Source of the DNA: Lysobacter sp. MMG2
GTDB taxonomy: Bacteria > Pseudomonadota > Gammaproteobacteria > Xanthomonadales > Xanthomonadaceae
Direction: 5' to 3'
Assembly (NCBI RefSeq): GCF_016735495.2
Contig: NZ_JAERQY020000002.1
Location: 62,001 to 126,000 of the forward strand
Length of the DNA: 64,000 bases
Shown here: positions 29,470 to 37,239 of the stretch, one piece after another
Numbering within the stretch: position 1 is the stretch's first letter
Layout: every line of letters begins with the position of its first letter
Translations under genes and position numbers: made by a program
Notes under the pieces: generated by a model
The model's input: the letters and a program-made list of their open reading frames with translations, nothing else
The model's database searches: none
What the model was told of the DNA's origin: nothing

Positions 29470-30714
29470 TTACTTCCGGTTGACCTCGGCCCACAGCGTG
29501 CTGCTCATGCCGAACAGCTTGATGAAGCCTTCGGCCTCGGCCACGCCCCAGTCGGCCGCCTGCGCGTAGGTCGCGCCCTTGGCGTTGAGGATGTGCTTCG
29601 ACTCGATGGCGACCGCCGTGACCGTGCCGCCATTCGTCTCCAGCGTGACTTCGCCGTTGACGGTGGACTGGCTCGACTGCAGGAACGCTTCCAGGTCGGT
29701 CTTGAGCGGATCGTGGAAGAAGCCTTCGTACACCAGCTCCACCCACTTGCGCGCGACGTCGGGCTTGAAGCGGTTCTGCTGCTTGCTCAGCACGGCTTCT
29801 TCCAGCGCGCGGTGCGCGGCGAGCAGCGCGGTCAGGCCCGGGGCTTCGAAGATGATGCGGCCCTTCAGGCCGATCGTCGTGTCGCCGGTGTAGAGACCGC
29901 GACCCACGCCGTACTGGCCGAACAGGCCATTGAGCTTGGCCAGCATCGTGTGGCCTTCGATCTTCTGGCCATCGAGCGTCACCGCTTCGCCGTTGACGAA
30001 GCCGATCTTCACGCGCAGCGGCTGCGTCGGCCATTCGGCGCGCGGCTTGCACCAGCCCACGGCACCTTCGCCGGGCGCCTGCCAACGGTCGATCTCGCCG
30101 CCGGACATGGTCAGGCCGAGCAGGTTCTCGTTGATCGTGTACGCCTTCTGCTTGGCGCGCACGCCGAAGCCGCGGTCTTCCAGGTACTTCTGCTCGTAGG
30201 CGCGGACTTCGGTGTGTTCCTTCTGGATCTCGCGGATCGGCGCCACGATCTCGTAATCGCCCAGCGCCTTCACCGCCAGGTCGAAGCGCACCTGGTCGTT
30301 GCCCATGCCGGTGCAGCCGTGCGCGATGGCCTTCGTGCCCAGTTCGTCGCAGCGCTTGAGCGCGGCATCGACGATGAGGTAACGGTCGGACACCAGCAGC
30401 GGGTACTGCGACTGGTAACCCTCGCCCGCCCACACGAACGGCTTGACGAAGCCGTCCCAGATCGCCGGTCCGCCATCGACCGTGACGTGCGAAGCGACGC
30501 CGAGTTCGGCGGCACGCGCTTCGATGAAGGCGCGCTCCTCGGCATCGACGCCGCCGGTGTCGGCGAACACGGTGTGGACGTTCCAGCCGCGCTCCTTCAG
30601 GTACGGGACGCAGAAGCTGGTGTCGAGGCCGCCGGAGAAGGCGAGGACGATGTCCTTGGAGCCGGGATTCGGGATTCGGGATTCGGGATTCGTGGAAGCG
30701 CTTTGCTGGGACAT
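29470..30714 (-). CDS. argG: Argininosuccinate synthase with repeat-derived N-terminal tail
   Basis: 414 residues. It joins citrulline and aspartate using ATP. The ATP pyrophosphatase loop is [10 protein letters not shown] at 24-33, and [13 protein letters not shown], the citrulline/aspartate loop, is present. The usual start (Met-Ser-Lys-Asp-Ile-Val-Leu-Ala) is interrupted: about 17 residues containing [10 protein letters not shown] are inserted after the first residues. They are encoded by four exact GAATCCC heptads (30664-30691, coding strand). No good Shine-Dalgarno precedes the ATG at 30714, so a later start inside or after the repeat cannot be excluded. Confidence 0.93.
   Translation of the reverse strand: MSQQSASTNPESRIPNPGSKDIVLAFSGGLDTSFCVPYLKERGWNVHTVFADTGGVDAEERAFIEARAAELGVASHVTVDGGPAIWDGFVKPFVWAGEGYQSQYPLLVSDRYLIVDAALKRCDELGTKAIAHGCTGMGNDQVRFDLAVKALGDYEIVAPIREIQKEHTEVRAYEQKYLEDRGFGVRAKQKAYTINENLLGLTMSGGEIDRWQAPGEGAVGWCKPRAEWPTQPLRVKIGFVNGEAVTLDGQKIEGHTMLAKLNGLFGQYGVGRGLYTGDTTIGLKGRIIFEAPGLTALLAAHRALEEAVLSKQQNRFKPDVARKWVELVYEGFFHDPLKTDLEAFLQSSQSTVNGEVTLETNGGTVTAVAIESKHILNAKGATYAQAADWGVAEAEGFIKLFGMSSTLWAEVNRK
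30664..30691. repeat. Four tandem GGGATTC heptads inside the argG 5' coding region
   Basis: Four perfect copies of the 7-base unit GGGATTC (plus strand) are read as coding sequence of ArgG on the minus strand. Because the unit is not a multiple of three, gain or loss of one copy would shift the frame downstream of the annotated start. Confidence 0.9.
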
Positions 30715-30772
30715 TGGGGGATCTCTGGAAAGGAGTTCAAAGTGGAAAGAGGTGGACGGTGTTCGCTCTTGC

Positions 30773-30800
30773 GAATCCCCAATCCCGAATCACGAATCCC
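30773..30800. repeat. Inverted partner heptads (GAATCCC-like) at the end of argF'
   Basis: Four units reading GAATCCC, CAATCCC, GAATCAC and GAATCCC (plus strand) overlap the argF' stop codon. They are inverted relative to the heptads in argG 81 bases away. In the mRNA the two arms could pair and enclose the argG start codon in the loop. Confidence 0.85.
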
Positions 30801-31809
30801 GGCCGCGCACCAGCGCGGCCATGATGGCCTTCTGCACATGCAGGCGGTTCTCGGCTTCGTCGATGGCGATGCACTGCGGCGAGTCCATCACCGCGTCGGT
30901 CGCCTTCACGTTGCGGCGCAGCGGCAGGCAGTGGCTGAAGACGCCGTTGTTGGTCAGCGCCATCTTGGCTTCGTCGACGATGAAGTGCTTGTACTGCTCG
31001 CGAATGGGCTTTTCCGGCTCCCAGTTTCCGAAGAACGGCAGCGCGCCCCAACTCTTGGCGTAGACGACATCCGCGCCGCGGTACGCGCTTTCGATGTCGT
31101 GGCTGACGGCGAACGAACCGCCGCTCTCGGCGACGTTCTGCTCGGCCCAGCCGATGTAGCGCTCATCGAGGATGTACTGCGGCGTCGGGCACAGCAGCGT
31201 CACGTCCATGCCCATGCGCGTGGCGATGGTCAGCGCCGAATTCGCCACCGCGGTGTTGAGCGGCTTGGGGTGGTAGGTCCAGGTCAGCACGTACTTCTTG
31301 CCGCGCAGGTCGCTGGTGCCGAAGTGCTCCTGCAGCGCGAGGATGTGCGCCAGCTCCTGGCACGGGTGGGTGATCGTCTCCATGTTGATCACCGGCACCG
31401 GCGAGTACTTGGCGAAGCTGTTGAGCACGATGTCCTGACGGTCGTACTGCCAGTCGACGAACTTCGGGAACGCGCGCACGCCGATGAGGTCGACGTAGCG
31501 GCCGAGCACGCGCGCCACTTCGGCGATGTGTTCTTCGGTGTCGCCGTCCATCACGGTGCCGAGGTTGAACTCGATCGGCCATGCGTCCTTGCCCGGCTGC
31601 AGCACGACGGCGTGGCCGCCCATCTGGAACGCGCCCAGCTCGAAGCTGGTGCGCGTGCGCATGGACGGATTGAAGAAGACCAGCGCGATCGACTTGCCCT
31701 TGAGCTGGTCGCCGAGCTTGCTGCGCTTGAACTGCGCGGCCTGCACGAGCAGTGCGTCGAGGTCGGCGCGCGACCAGTCCTGGGTATTGAGGAAATGCTT
31801 GTGGGTCAT
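30790..31809 (-). CDS. argF': N-acetylornithine carbamoyltransferase (AOTCase)
   Basis: 339 residues, the same length as the Xanthomonas campestris enzyme. It carbamoylates N-acetylornithine to N-acetylcitrulline. The carbamoyl phosphate loop is SMRTRT at 49-54 and HPCQ at 148-151. Residues reported as diagnostic for AOTCase fall at the same numbers: Trp77, Glu92 (which sets acetyl rather than succinyl specificity), Glu144, Lys252 and the carboxylated Lys302. The start MTHKHFLNTQ is used. First gene of the arg operon; a structured leader with a terminator precedes it. Confidence 0.96.
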   Translation of the reverse strand: MTHKHFLNTQDWSRADLDALLVQAAQFKRSKLGDQLKGKSIALVFFNPSMRTRTSFELGAFQMGGHAVVLQPGKDAWPIEFNLGTVMDGDTEEHIAEVARVLGRYVDLIGVRAFPKFVDWQYDRQDIVLNSFAKYSPVPVINMETITHPCQELAHILALQEHFGTSDLRGKKYVLTWTYHPKPLNTAVANSALTIATRMGMDVTLLCPTPQYILDERYIGWAEQNVAESGGSFAVSHDIESAYRGADVVYAKSWGALPFFGNWEPEKPIREQYKHFIVDEAKMALTNNGVFSHCLPLRRNVKATDAVMDSPQCIAIDEAENRLHVQKAIMAALVRGRDS

Positions 31810-31852
31810 CGACTGCGTTCCGGTGGGAAGGTGGTTCGCTGGGCCGAAAAGC

Positions 31853-31882
31853 AAAAAAGCCCAGCGCGTAGGCTGGGCTTTT
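31853..31882 (-). terminator. Leader terminator (candidate attenuator) upstream of argF'
   Basis: On the minus strand AGCCCAGC / GCTGGGCT with a 6-base loop is followed by TTTTTTGC, a good rho-independent terminator. It lies 44 bases upstream of the argF' start codon, so transcripts from farther upstream must pass it. The plus-strand side has only four T. Confidence 0.6.
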
Positions 31883-31887
31883 CGTGT

Positions 31888-31920
31888 GTCACTTCGCCTG
31901 TTGCGAAAGCGCGTAGTGAC
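31888..31920 (-). promoter_or_regulatory. Leader hairpin preceding the argF' terminator
   Basis: The arms GTCAC and GTGAC close a 33-base element with an inner stem TTCGC/GCGAA and a one-sided bulge. It sits five bases before the terminator and just after the TAA of a short open frame (31923-31970 or from 32027) whose last codons include Arg-Ala-Arg-Arg. The arrangement looks like an attenuator leader, but no ribosome binding site for the short frame is clear. Confidence 0.35.
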
Positions 31921-32088
31921 CGTTACCCAGCGGATTGGCAGGGGTACGGTCGGCGCGCGCGCGAGGTCATCCCCGCCGCCATGTAGGCAGAGGTCAGCAC
32001 GTCGGCGTCGGCGTAGTGGGCGTTCATCGAGGGTGCGAATGCTCGCATGCACCCGGCGCGGGTGCAAGTCAGGGATCGACGCGCTGCG

Positions 32089-32571
32089 TCAGCGGCTGCG
32101 CGGCGGCTGCACGACCGGCGTCACGGAAACGCGGATACGCAGGCGATTTCCGGGGTCTTCGGGCAGGCGCGAGCGGTACTTGGCGCCCTTGTAGGTGTAG
32201 TCCACGTCGTAGGCGATGGGTCGGCGGAACTCGCGGTCGACGGACACGGGCCGACACTCGGCGGCCTGTTTTTCCTTCTCCTCGCGCGTCAGGGCTTCCT
32301 TGACGGCGCCGACCACCCGCGACAGGCGCGAATCGCCCTTGTCCTCGCTCTCGCACTTCTCTTCGACCGAGCTGGCGCGCAGGGTCTGGTAGACCGGCGT
32401 CACGCGCAGGACCTGGGCGTAGTCGAAGCGGACGTTCTCCGCCTGGATGACCGTGTTCTGCGTCGCCGGCTGCTGCTGCGCCTGCGCCGAGCCGGCCCAC
32501 AGGACCGCCGCGACGAACCCGGCAAAGGACCGGGACAAGGCGGACGGGAACGGGACTCGACGGGCCATCAC
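32089..32571 (-). CDS. Secreted 17-kDa-antigen-like protein without a glycine zipper
   Basis: 160 residues. A signal peptide runs to about AGSAQA. The rest has the pattern seen in Xanthomonadaceae proteins of the Rickettsia 17-kDa antigen type: a conserved YAQVLRVTPVYQ segment, paired cysteines (KCESE and AECRPV) and a C-terminal YDVDYTYKGAKYRSRLPEDPGNRLRIRVSVTPV. The glycine-zipper membrane segment that normally lies between these parts is missing, replaced by a short charged stretch (VVGAVKEALTREEKEKQ). Probably periplasmic; function unknown. Divergent from cysS. Confidence 0.75.
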   Translation of the reverse strand: MMARRVPFPSALSRSFAGFVAAVLWAGSAQAQQQPATQNTVIQAENVRFDYAQVLRVTPVYQTLRASSVEEKCESEDKGDSRLSRVVGAVKEALTREEKEKQAAECRPVSVDREFRRPIAYDVDYTYKGAKYRSRLPEDPGNRLRIRVSVTPVVQPPRSR

Positions 32572-32728
32572 TCTCGCAGGGTCGGAAAATGTTCAGAAAT
32601 TGTAAGCGGATACGACGGGCGTGGTCTGAACCCCGCCTTTAGCTTTCCGTCCCGGCTCCGCCCGGACAGGTCGGACCGCAGCGGACGGCACTGCCGCTAG
32701 AATGGCCGGCACTTCCGGCGGTAACTCC

Positions 32729-34096
32729 ATGAGCCTGCACCTCTTCAACAGCCTGACGCGACGGGTCGAGCCGTTCGTGCCACTCGATCCCGCCCGCCCG
32801 ACCATGTATGTCTGCGGGCCCACGGTCTACAACTTCGTGCACATCGGCAATGCCCGCGGACCGGTGGTCTTCGGCGTGCTGGCCGAGCTGCTGCGCCGAC
32901 GTTACGGCGCACTGGCCTATGCCCGCAACATCACCGACGTCGACGACAAGATCAACAACGCCGCCCGCGAACAGGGCGTGCCGATCACGCAGATCACCAC
33001 TCGCTTCGCCACCGCCTACCGCGAAGACATGGCGGCGCTGGGCGTGAAGGCGCCGGACCTCGAGCCGGAAGCCACCGCCCACATCGGCCAGATCATCGAG
33101 ATGATCCAGCGCCTGATCGCCTCCGGCCATGCCTATGCGGCCGAGGGCCACGCGCTGTTTTCGGTCGGAAGTTTCGCCGACTACGGCAAATTGTCCCGTC
33201 GCGACACCGAGGAACTGATCGCCGGCGCGCGCATCGACGTGGCGCCGTACAAGCGCGATGCGGGCGACTTCGTGCTCTGGAAGCCCTCCACCGACGACCT
33301 CCCCGGCTGGGATTCGCCCTGGGGCCGCGGCCGCCCGGGCTGGCACATCGAATGCTCGGCGATGGCCGCCGCCCACCTGGGCGAAACCATCGACATCCAC
33401 GCCGGCGGCGTGGACCTGCAGTTCCCGCACCACGAGAACGAGATCGCGCAGAGCGAGTGCGCCCACGGCGGCAAGCCCTTCGCCCGCTTCTGGCTGCACA
33501 ACGGCATGCTGAACTTCGGCGGCGCCAAGATGGCCAAGTCGGTGGGCAACATCCAGCGCGTGCACGACCTGGTGCGCGAGTACCCGCCCGAGGCCCTGCG
33601 CCTGGCCCTGCTCTCGGCGCATTACCGCCAGCCGCTGGAGTGGTCGGACGCGCTGATCGAGCAGAGCATCCGCACGCTGGACCGCCTTTACGGCACGCTG
33701 CGCGACCTGGCCGACATGCCGGCCGATGCGGCGATCCCGGCCGCCGTCGAGGCCATGCTGGACGACGACCTCAACACGCCGCAGGTGCTGGCCGAGATCG
33801 CCCGCATCGCCGGTGAGGCGCGCAAGGCCGAGTCGATGGAAGACAAGCAGCGCCTCAAGGGCGAGCTGCTCGGCGCCGGCGTGGCGCTCGGCCTGCTGCA
33901 GCAGGATCCGGCGGCGTGGTTCGCACGTGGTGCGAGCAACGACGACGACGGGCGCATCCAGGCGCTGATCGATGAGCGCGTCGCGGCGAAGAAGGCGCGC
34001 GACTTCGCCCGCGCCGATGCGATCCGCGACCAGCTCGCGGCCGAGGGCATCCTGCTGGAAGACACGCCCCAGGGCGTGCGCTGGAAGCGGGCGTAG
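32729..34096 (+). CDS. cysS: Cysteinyl-tRNA synthetase
   Basis: 455 residues, class I synthetase. The zinc ligand Cys29 ([10 protein letters not shown]), HIGN at 38-41 and KMAKS at 267-271 are visible, with the zinc site completed by ECS and HHENE segments. Start at MSLHLFNSL; an in-frame Met nine codons earlier is less likely. The DALR helical domain occupies the last 120 residues. Confidence 0.97.
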   Translation: MSLHLFNSLTRRVEPFVPLDPARPTMYVCGPTVYNFVHIGNARGPVVFGVLAELLRRRYGALAYARNITDVDDKINNAAREQGVPITQITTRFATAYREDMAALGVKAPDLEPEATAHIGQIIEMIQRLIASGHAYAAEGHALFSVGSFADYGKLSRRDTEELIAGARIDVAPYKRDAGDFVLWKPSTDDLPGWDSPWGRGRPGWHIECSAMAAAHLGETIDIHAGGVDLQFPHHENEIAQSECAHGGKPFARFWLHNGMLNFGGAKMAKSVGNIQRVHDLVREYPPEALRLALLSAHYRQPLEWSDALIEQSIRTLDRLYGTLRDLADMPADAAIPAAVEAMLDDDLNTPQVLAEIARIAGEARKAESMEDKQRLKGELLGAGVALGLLQQDPAAWFARGASNDDDGRIQALIDERVAAKKARDFARADAIRDQLAAEGILLEDTPQGVRWKRA

Positions 34097-34120
34097 CGCT
34101 CGCCCTCCCAGCGCCCTGCT

Positions 34121-34157
34121 CCCTCCCCTGCTTGCAGGGGAGGGTTGGGGAGGGGTC
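34121..34157. repeat. CCCTCCCCTGC palindrome followed by TTGGGGAGGGG
   Basis: An 11-bp perfect inverted repeat (CCCTCCCCTGC and its mirror, 2-base centre) is followed by TTGGGGAGGGGT. The same unit recurs at 47743. It lies between cysS and sufE, where it may end cysS transcription. Confidence 0.7.
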
Positions 34158-34267
34158 GCGAAGCCGCATCGTGGCGAGCTCGGCGCCGTCGCGCCCAGCG
34201 CAATAGCCAAGTCCCGCAAGCCACACCTCACCGACCGTTGCCGCAGCGCGCGTAAAATCACATCGCA

Positions 34268-34720
34268 ATGAACGCCATCGCCGCCCCCACCAGCCCGTTT
34301 CCGACCGAAGCCAGCCCGCGCGAGGCGCAGGAAGCGATCCGCGAGGAGTTCGCCTTCTTCGGCGACTGGTCCGAGCGCTACCAGTACCTGATCGACCTCG
34401 GTCGGAAGCTGCCGGACCTGCCGGCGGAGTGGAAGAGCGAGGAACACCGCCTGCACGGCTGCCAGTCGATGGTGTGGATCGTCGCCGACGGCGACCGCAA
34501 TCGCCTGGATTTCCACGCCATCAGCGATTCGGCCATCGTCTCGGGCCTGATCTACCTCGCCCTGCGCGTCTACTCCGGACGCAGTGCGCAGGAGATCGTG
34601 GACACCGACGCCGACTACATCGCCGAGATCGGCCTGGCCAAGCACCTCTCGCCCACGCGCAGCAACGGCCTGGCCGCACTGCTGGCATTCATCCGCGAAC
34701 GCGCGCGCCAGGCGCTGTGA
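34268..34720 (+). CDS. sufE: Cysteine desulfuration protein SufE
   Basis: 150 residues. It accepts persulfide sulfur from the SufS cysteine desulfurase for iron-sulfur cluster assembly. The active cysteine is Cys65 in RLHGCQSMVW, followed by the typical ADSAIVSGLIYLALRVYSG-like segment (here SDSAIVSGLIYL). The suf operon itself is not in the window. An MFS gene starts ten bases later. Confidence 0.95.
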   Translation: MNAIAAPTSPFPTEASPREAQEAIREEFAFFGDWSERYQYLIDLGRKLPDLPAEWKSEEHRLHGCQSMVWIVADGDRNRLDFHAISDSAIVSGLIYLALRVYSGRSAQEIVDTDADYIAEIGLAKHLSPTRSNGLAALLAFIRERARQAL

Positions 34721-34730
34721 GCCCGCGCCG

Positions 34731-36002
34731 GTGAGCGAAGCCACTCAGGCCGAACCGCCCGCCACGACGGGCGTCGGCGAGCTGCTGCGCAATCGCGGTT
34801 TCACCGGCCTGCTGACGTATCGCCTGCTGGCGATGCTGTCCTACCAGATCGTCGCGGTGACGGTCGGCTGGCACGTCTACGAGCTCACCCGCGACGCCTT
34901 CGCGCTCGGCCTGATCGGCCTGGCGGAAGTCATCCCGTATTTCTGCTTCGCGCTGTTCGCCGGCTACGCCGTGGACCACCTGCCGCGACGCAAGCTCGGC
35001 ATGGCGGCGTGCCTGGGGTTGCTGCTGACGACGCTGACGCTGGCCGGCGTGGCCGGCGGCGTGCTGCCGGCGGGCACGTCCTGGTTCGGCACGCTGACGA
35101 TCTACGCGGCGATCGCGGTCAATGGCGTGGTGCGCGCGTTCCTGGCGCCGGTGTACATGTCGCTGTTCGCGCGGGTGCTCAAGCGCGAGCAGTTCGCGCG
35201 CGGCGCCGGCGTGAGCAGCGTGGTGATGCAGACCGGCCTGGTGCTCGGCCCCGCCGCCGGCGGTCTGCTGGTGGCGTGGGGCGGCAAGACGTCCGCTTAC
35301 CTGGTGGCGGCGGCCTTCGCGGCCGCGGCGGCGATCGCGGTGATCTCGCTGCGCGTGACCGAACCGCCGATGCCGGCCGAGCGTGCGCCGGTGTTCAAAA
35401 GCATCGGCGAGGGCCTGCGTTTCGTCTTCAGCACGCAAGTCGTGCTGGGCGCGCAGGCGCTGGACATGTTTTCCGTGCTGTTCGGCGGCGCGGTCGCGCT
35501 GCTGCCGGCCTTCATCAGCGAAATCCTGCATTACGGCCCCGAAGCCCTGGGCCTGCTGCGCGCCTCGCCCGCCGTCGGCGCCGTGCTGATGGGCATCTAC
35601 CTCGCGCGACGGCCGCTGCAACGCAACGCGGGGCGCATCCTGCTGATCGCGGTGGCGGGCTTCGGGTTGTGCATCATCGGCTTTGCCCTGTCGCGCCACC
35701 TGTGGCTGTCGGCGTTGATGCTGATGTTCTCGGGCATGTGCGACGGCGTGTCGGTGGTGCTGCGTTCGACGATCCTGCAGCTGGCCACGCCCGACCACAT
35801 GCGCGGACGCGTGTCGTCGATCAACGGCATCTTCATCGGCTCGTCGAACGAGCTGGGTGCGTTCGAGTCCGGCGTCGCGGCGAAACTGCTGGGCCTGGTG
35901 CCGTCGGTGATCTTCGGCGGCTGCATGACGCTGGCGGTGGTGGGCGTGACGGCGAAGTTGGCGCCGAAGCTGCGCCGGCTCGATTTGCGCGAGCTGCACT
36001 AG
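34731..36002 (+). CDS. MFS transporter (EntS-like, MFS_3 group)
   Basis: 423 residues with a GTG start (VSEATQAEPP), ten bases after the sufE stop; no Met is available before the first helix. Twelve hydrophobic segments are visible. The conserved loop between helices 2 and 3 reads GYAVDHLPRRKLGMAA, and the DHMRGRVSSINGIFIGSSNELG segment is typical of the MFS_3 exporters that include EntS. An exporter role is likely; the substrate is unknown. Co-transcribed with sufE by position. Confidence 0.88.
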   Translation: MSEATQAEPPATTGVGELLRNRGFTGLLTYRLLAMLSYQIVAVTVGWHVYELTRDAFALGLIGLAEVIPYFCFALFAGYAVDHLPRRKLGMAACLGLLLTTLTLAGVAGGVLPAGTSWFGTLTIYAAIAVNGVVRAFLAPVYMSLFARVLKREQFARGAGVSSVVMQTGLVLGPAAGGLLVAWGGKTSAYLVAAAFAAAAAIAVISLRVTEPPMPAERAPVFKSIGEGLRFVFSTQVVLGAQALDMFSVLFGGAVALLPAFISEILHYGPEALGLLRASPAVGAVLMGIYLARRPLQRNAGRILLIAVAGFGLCIIGFALSRHLWLSALMLMFSGMCDGVSVVLRSTILQLATPDHMRGRVSSINGIFIGSSNELGAFESGVAAKLLGLVPSVIFGGCMTLAVVGVTAKLAPKLRRLDLRELH

Positions 36003-36060
36003 CCGACGATGGCGCTGGGGCTGACATCGTGAGCGCTCACGGGCGACTCACGGCTTGTGG

Positions 36061-36579
36061 CTACTCGCATTGCAGGCCGTACTTGGAAATGTACGCACGC
36101 CGAGCTTCCGGATCGACCTTCGCCAGGCTGGCGCAGGCTGTGCGAGCTCCTATGGTCTTGCCGCCGACTTGATACATCCAATCCACCACATCATCAGAGC
36201 GGATCTCGATACTCTGCCCATACATTGAGCTTGCCAATGCCACCGGCCGATTGTTGATCGTACCGCGCAAGCCCGCGCCATCCAGCCGAACAGGATTCAG
36301 CCAGAGATACTCCTTCTTCCCCCCGACTGTCAGCAGAACTTTCACGGAAAAACCCGTGGCTCCGTCTGGTTTCCGAAGTCGCTCGATAAACGTTGGATAC
36401 GACCGATTGGCGTCCGCGGGGGCTTGATGCCACTCGTGATCGTCTTCTGCAACACCCCATTTCTGATGGGATGCGGGAACTGAAACGTCCCCGGAATCGC
36501 AAGCGGACACCAGGATTGCCGCCATCAGCACGAAGGCATACTTCGGACATCGTGACAGGAATGCGCAGATCATCGTCAT
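36061..36579 (-). CDS. DUF2314 (YegJ-like) lipoprotein
   Basis: 172 residues. A signal sequence with the lipobox LVSAC puts the lipid-bearing Cys near residue 27. The body contains the YegJ/DUF2314 pattern: SYPTFIERLRKPDGATGFSVKVLL, EYLWLNPV, GTINNRPVAL and IRSDDVVDWMYQ. Function unknown. Codon and base use look different from the neighbours, with visibly more A and T than the surrounding genes, which suggests recent acquisition. Confidence 0.75.
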   Translation of the reverse strand: MTMICAFLSRCPKYAFVLMAAILVSACDSGDVSVPASHQKWGVAEDDHEWHQAPADANRSYPTFIERLRKPDGATGFSVKVLLTVGGKKEYLWLNPVRLDGAGLRGTINNRPVALASSMYGQSIEIRSDDVVDWMYQVGGKTIGARTACASLAKVDPEARRAYISKYGLQCE

Positions 36580-36632
36580 TGTTCGTACTGATTAGGCGGG
36601 TTTGCTTTGCGGGAAGAACGCACCGCCGTGGT

Positions 36633-37091
36633 TCAGCCATGCGCGTCGCGCCACGCCTCGTACAGGCCGCCCTCGCGTTCCGGGCGTAGCGCTTGCACAT
36701 GCAGCGCCTGTTGCGACGGCGGCAGCGCCATCTGCCCGTACACGGTGGCCGTCGACAGACCGAACGGCTCGCCGTCCTCGTTCGAATACGCATAGTACGC
36801 GCGCGTCACACCGCACAGGTGCATCAACGCCAGGCACATCGGACACGGGTGACCGCTTGCATACACCACGGCACCGTCCAGGCGCGGCGTGCCCAGGCCT
36901 TGCGCAGCCTCGCGAATGGCGAGCAGCTCCGCGTGCGCGGACGGATCGTTCGTCTCGTGGATGCGATTGACGGCTCGCGCGAGAACTTCGCCGTCGCGCA
37001 CCACGACCGCGCCGAACGGACGCCCGCCGGCGGCGATGTTGGCGCGTGCAAGGGCGATGGCCTCGCGCGTGAAGTCGACGGGTTCTGCCAT
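36633..37091 (-). CDS. Nucleoside/guanine deaminase (CDA fold)
   Basis: 152 residues, zinc-dependent deaminase. The motif HAELLAI provides His and the catalytic Glu, and PCPMC provides the two cysteines; both are intact. GGRPFGAVVVRDGEVLARAVNRIHETNDPSAHAE is characteristic of the guanine deaminase/nucleoside deaminase branch rather than TadA. It probably acts in purine salvage. Confidence 0.88.
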   Translation of the reverse strand: MAEPVDFTREAIALARANIAAGGRPFGAVVVRDGEVLARAVNRIHETNDPSAHAELLAIREAAQGLGTPRLDGAVVYASGHPCPMCLALMHLCGVTRAYYAYSNEDGEPFGLSTATVYGQMALPPSQQALHVQALRPEREGGLYEAWRDAHG

Positions 37092-37185
37092 GACGCGTGC
37101 CTCTGCTGGATCGCAGCGTCAAGCATGCGCCCGCGGCCAACGGCCCGCATGGACTGCGCTTGGCGAGAACCCGCGAACGGAAACG

Positions 37186-37211
37186 AAAAAGCCCGGCGCG
37201 AGGCCGGGCTT
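37186..37211 (-). terminator. Rho-independent terminator of the DksA-like gene
   Basis: On the minus strand AGCCCGGC / GCCGGGCT with a 5-base loop is followed by five T, about 30 bases after the stop codon of the DksA-like gene. Confidence 0.75.
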
Positions 37212-37239
37212 TCCGTATGGAGCGGACCGATCGCGTGGA

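Noticed and set aside
29377-31986. 869-codon open frame antisense to argG and argF'
   Set aside because: No domain or start signal. It is the mirror of two well-supported genes.
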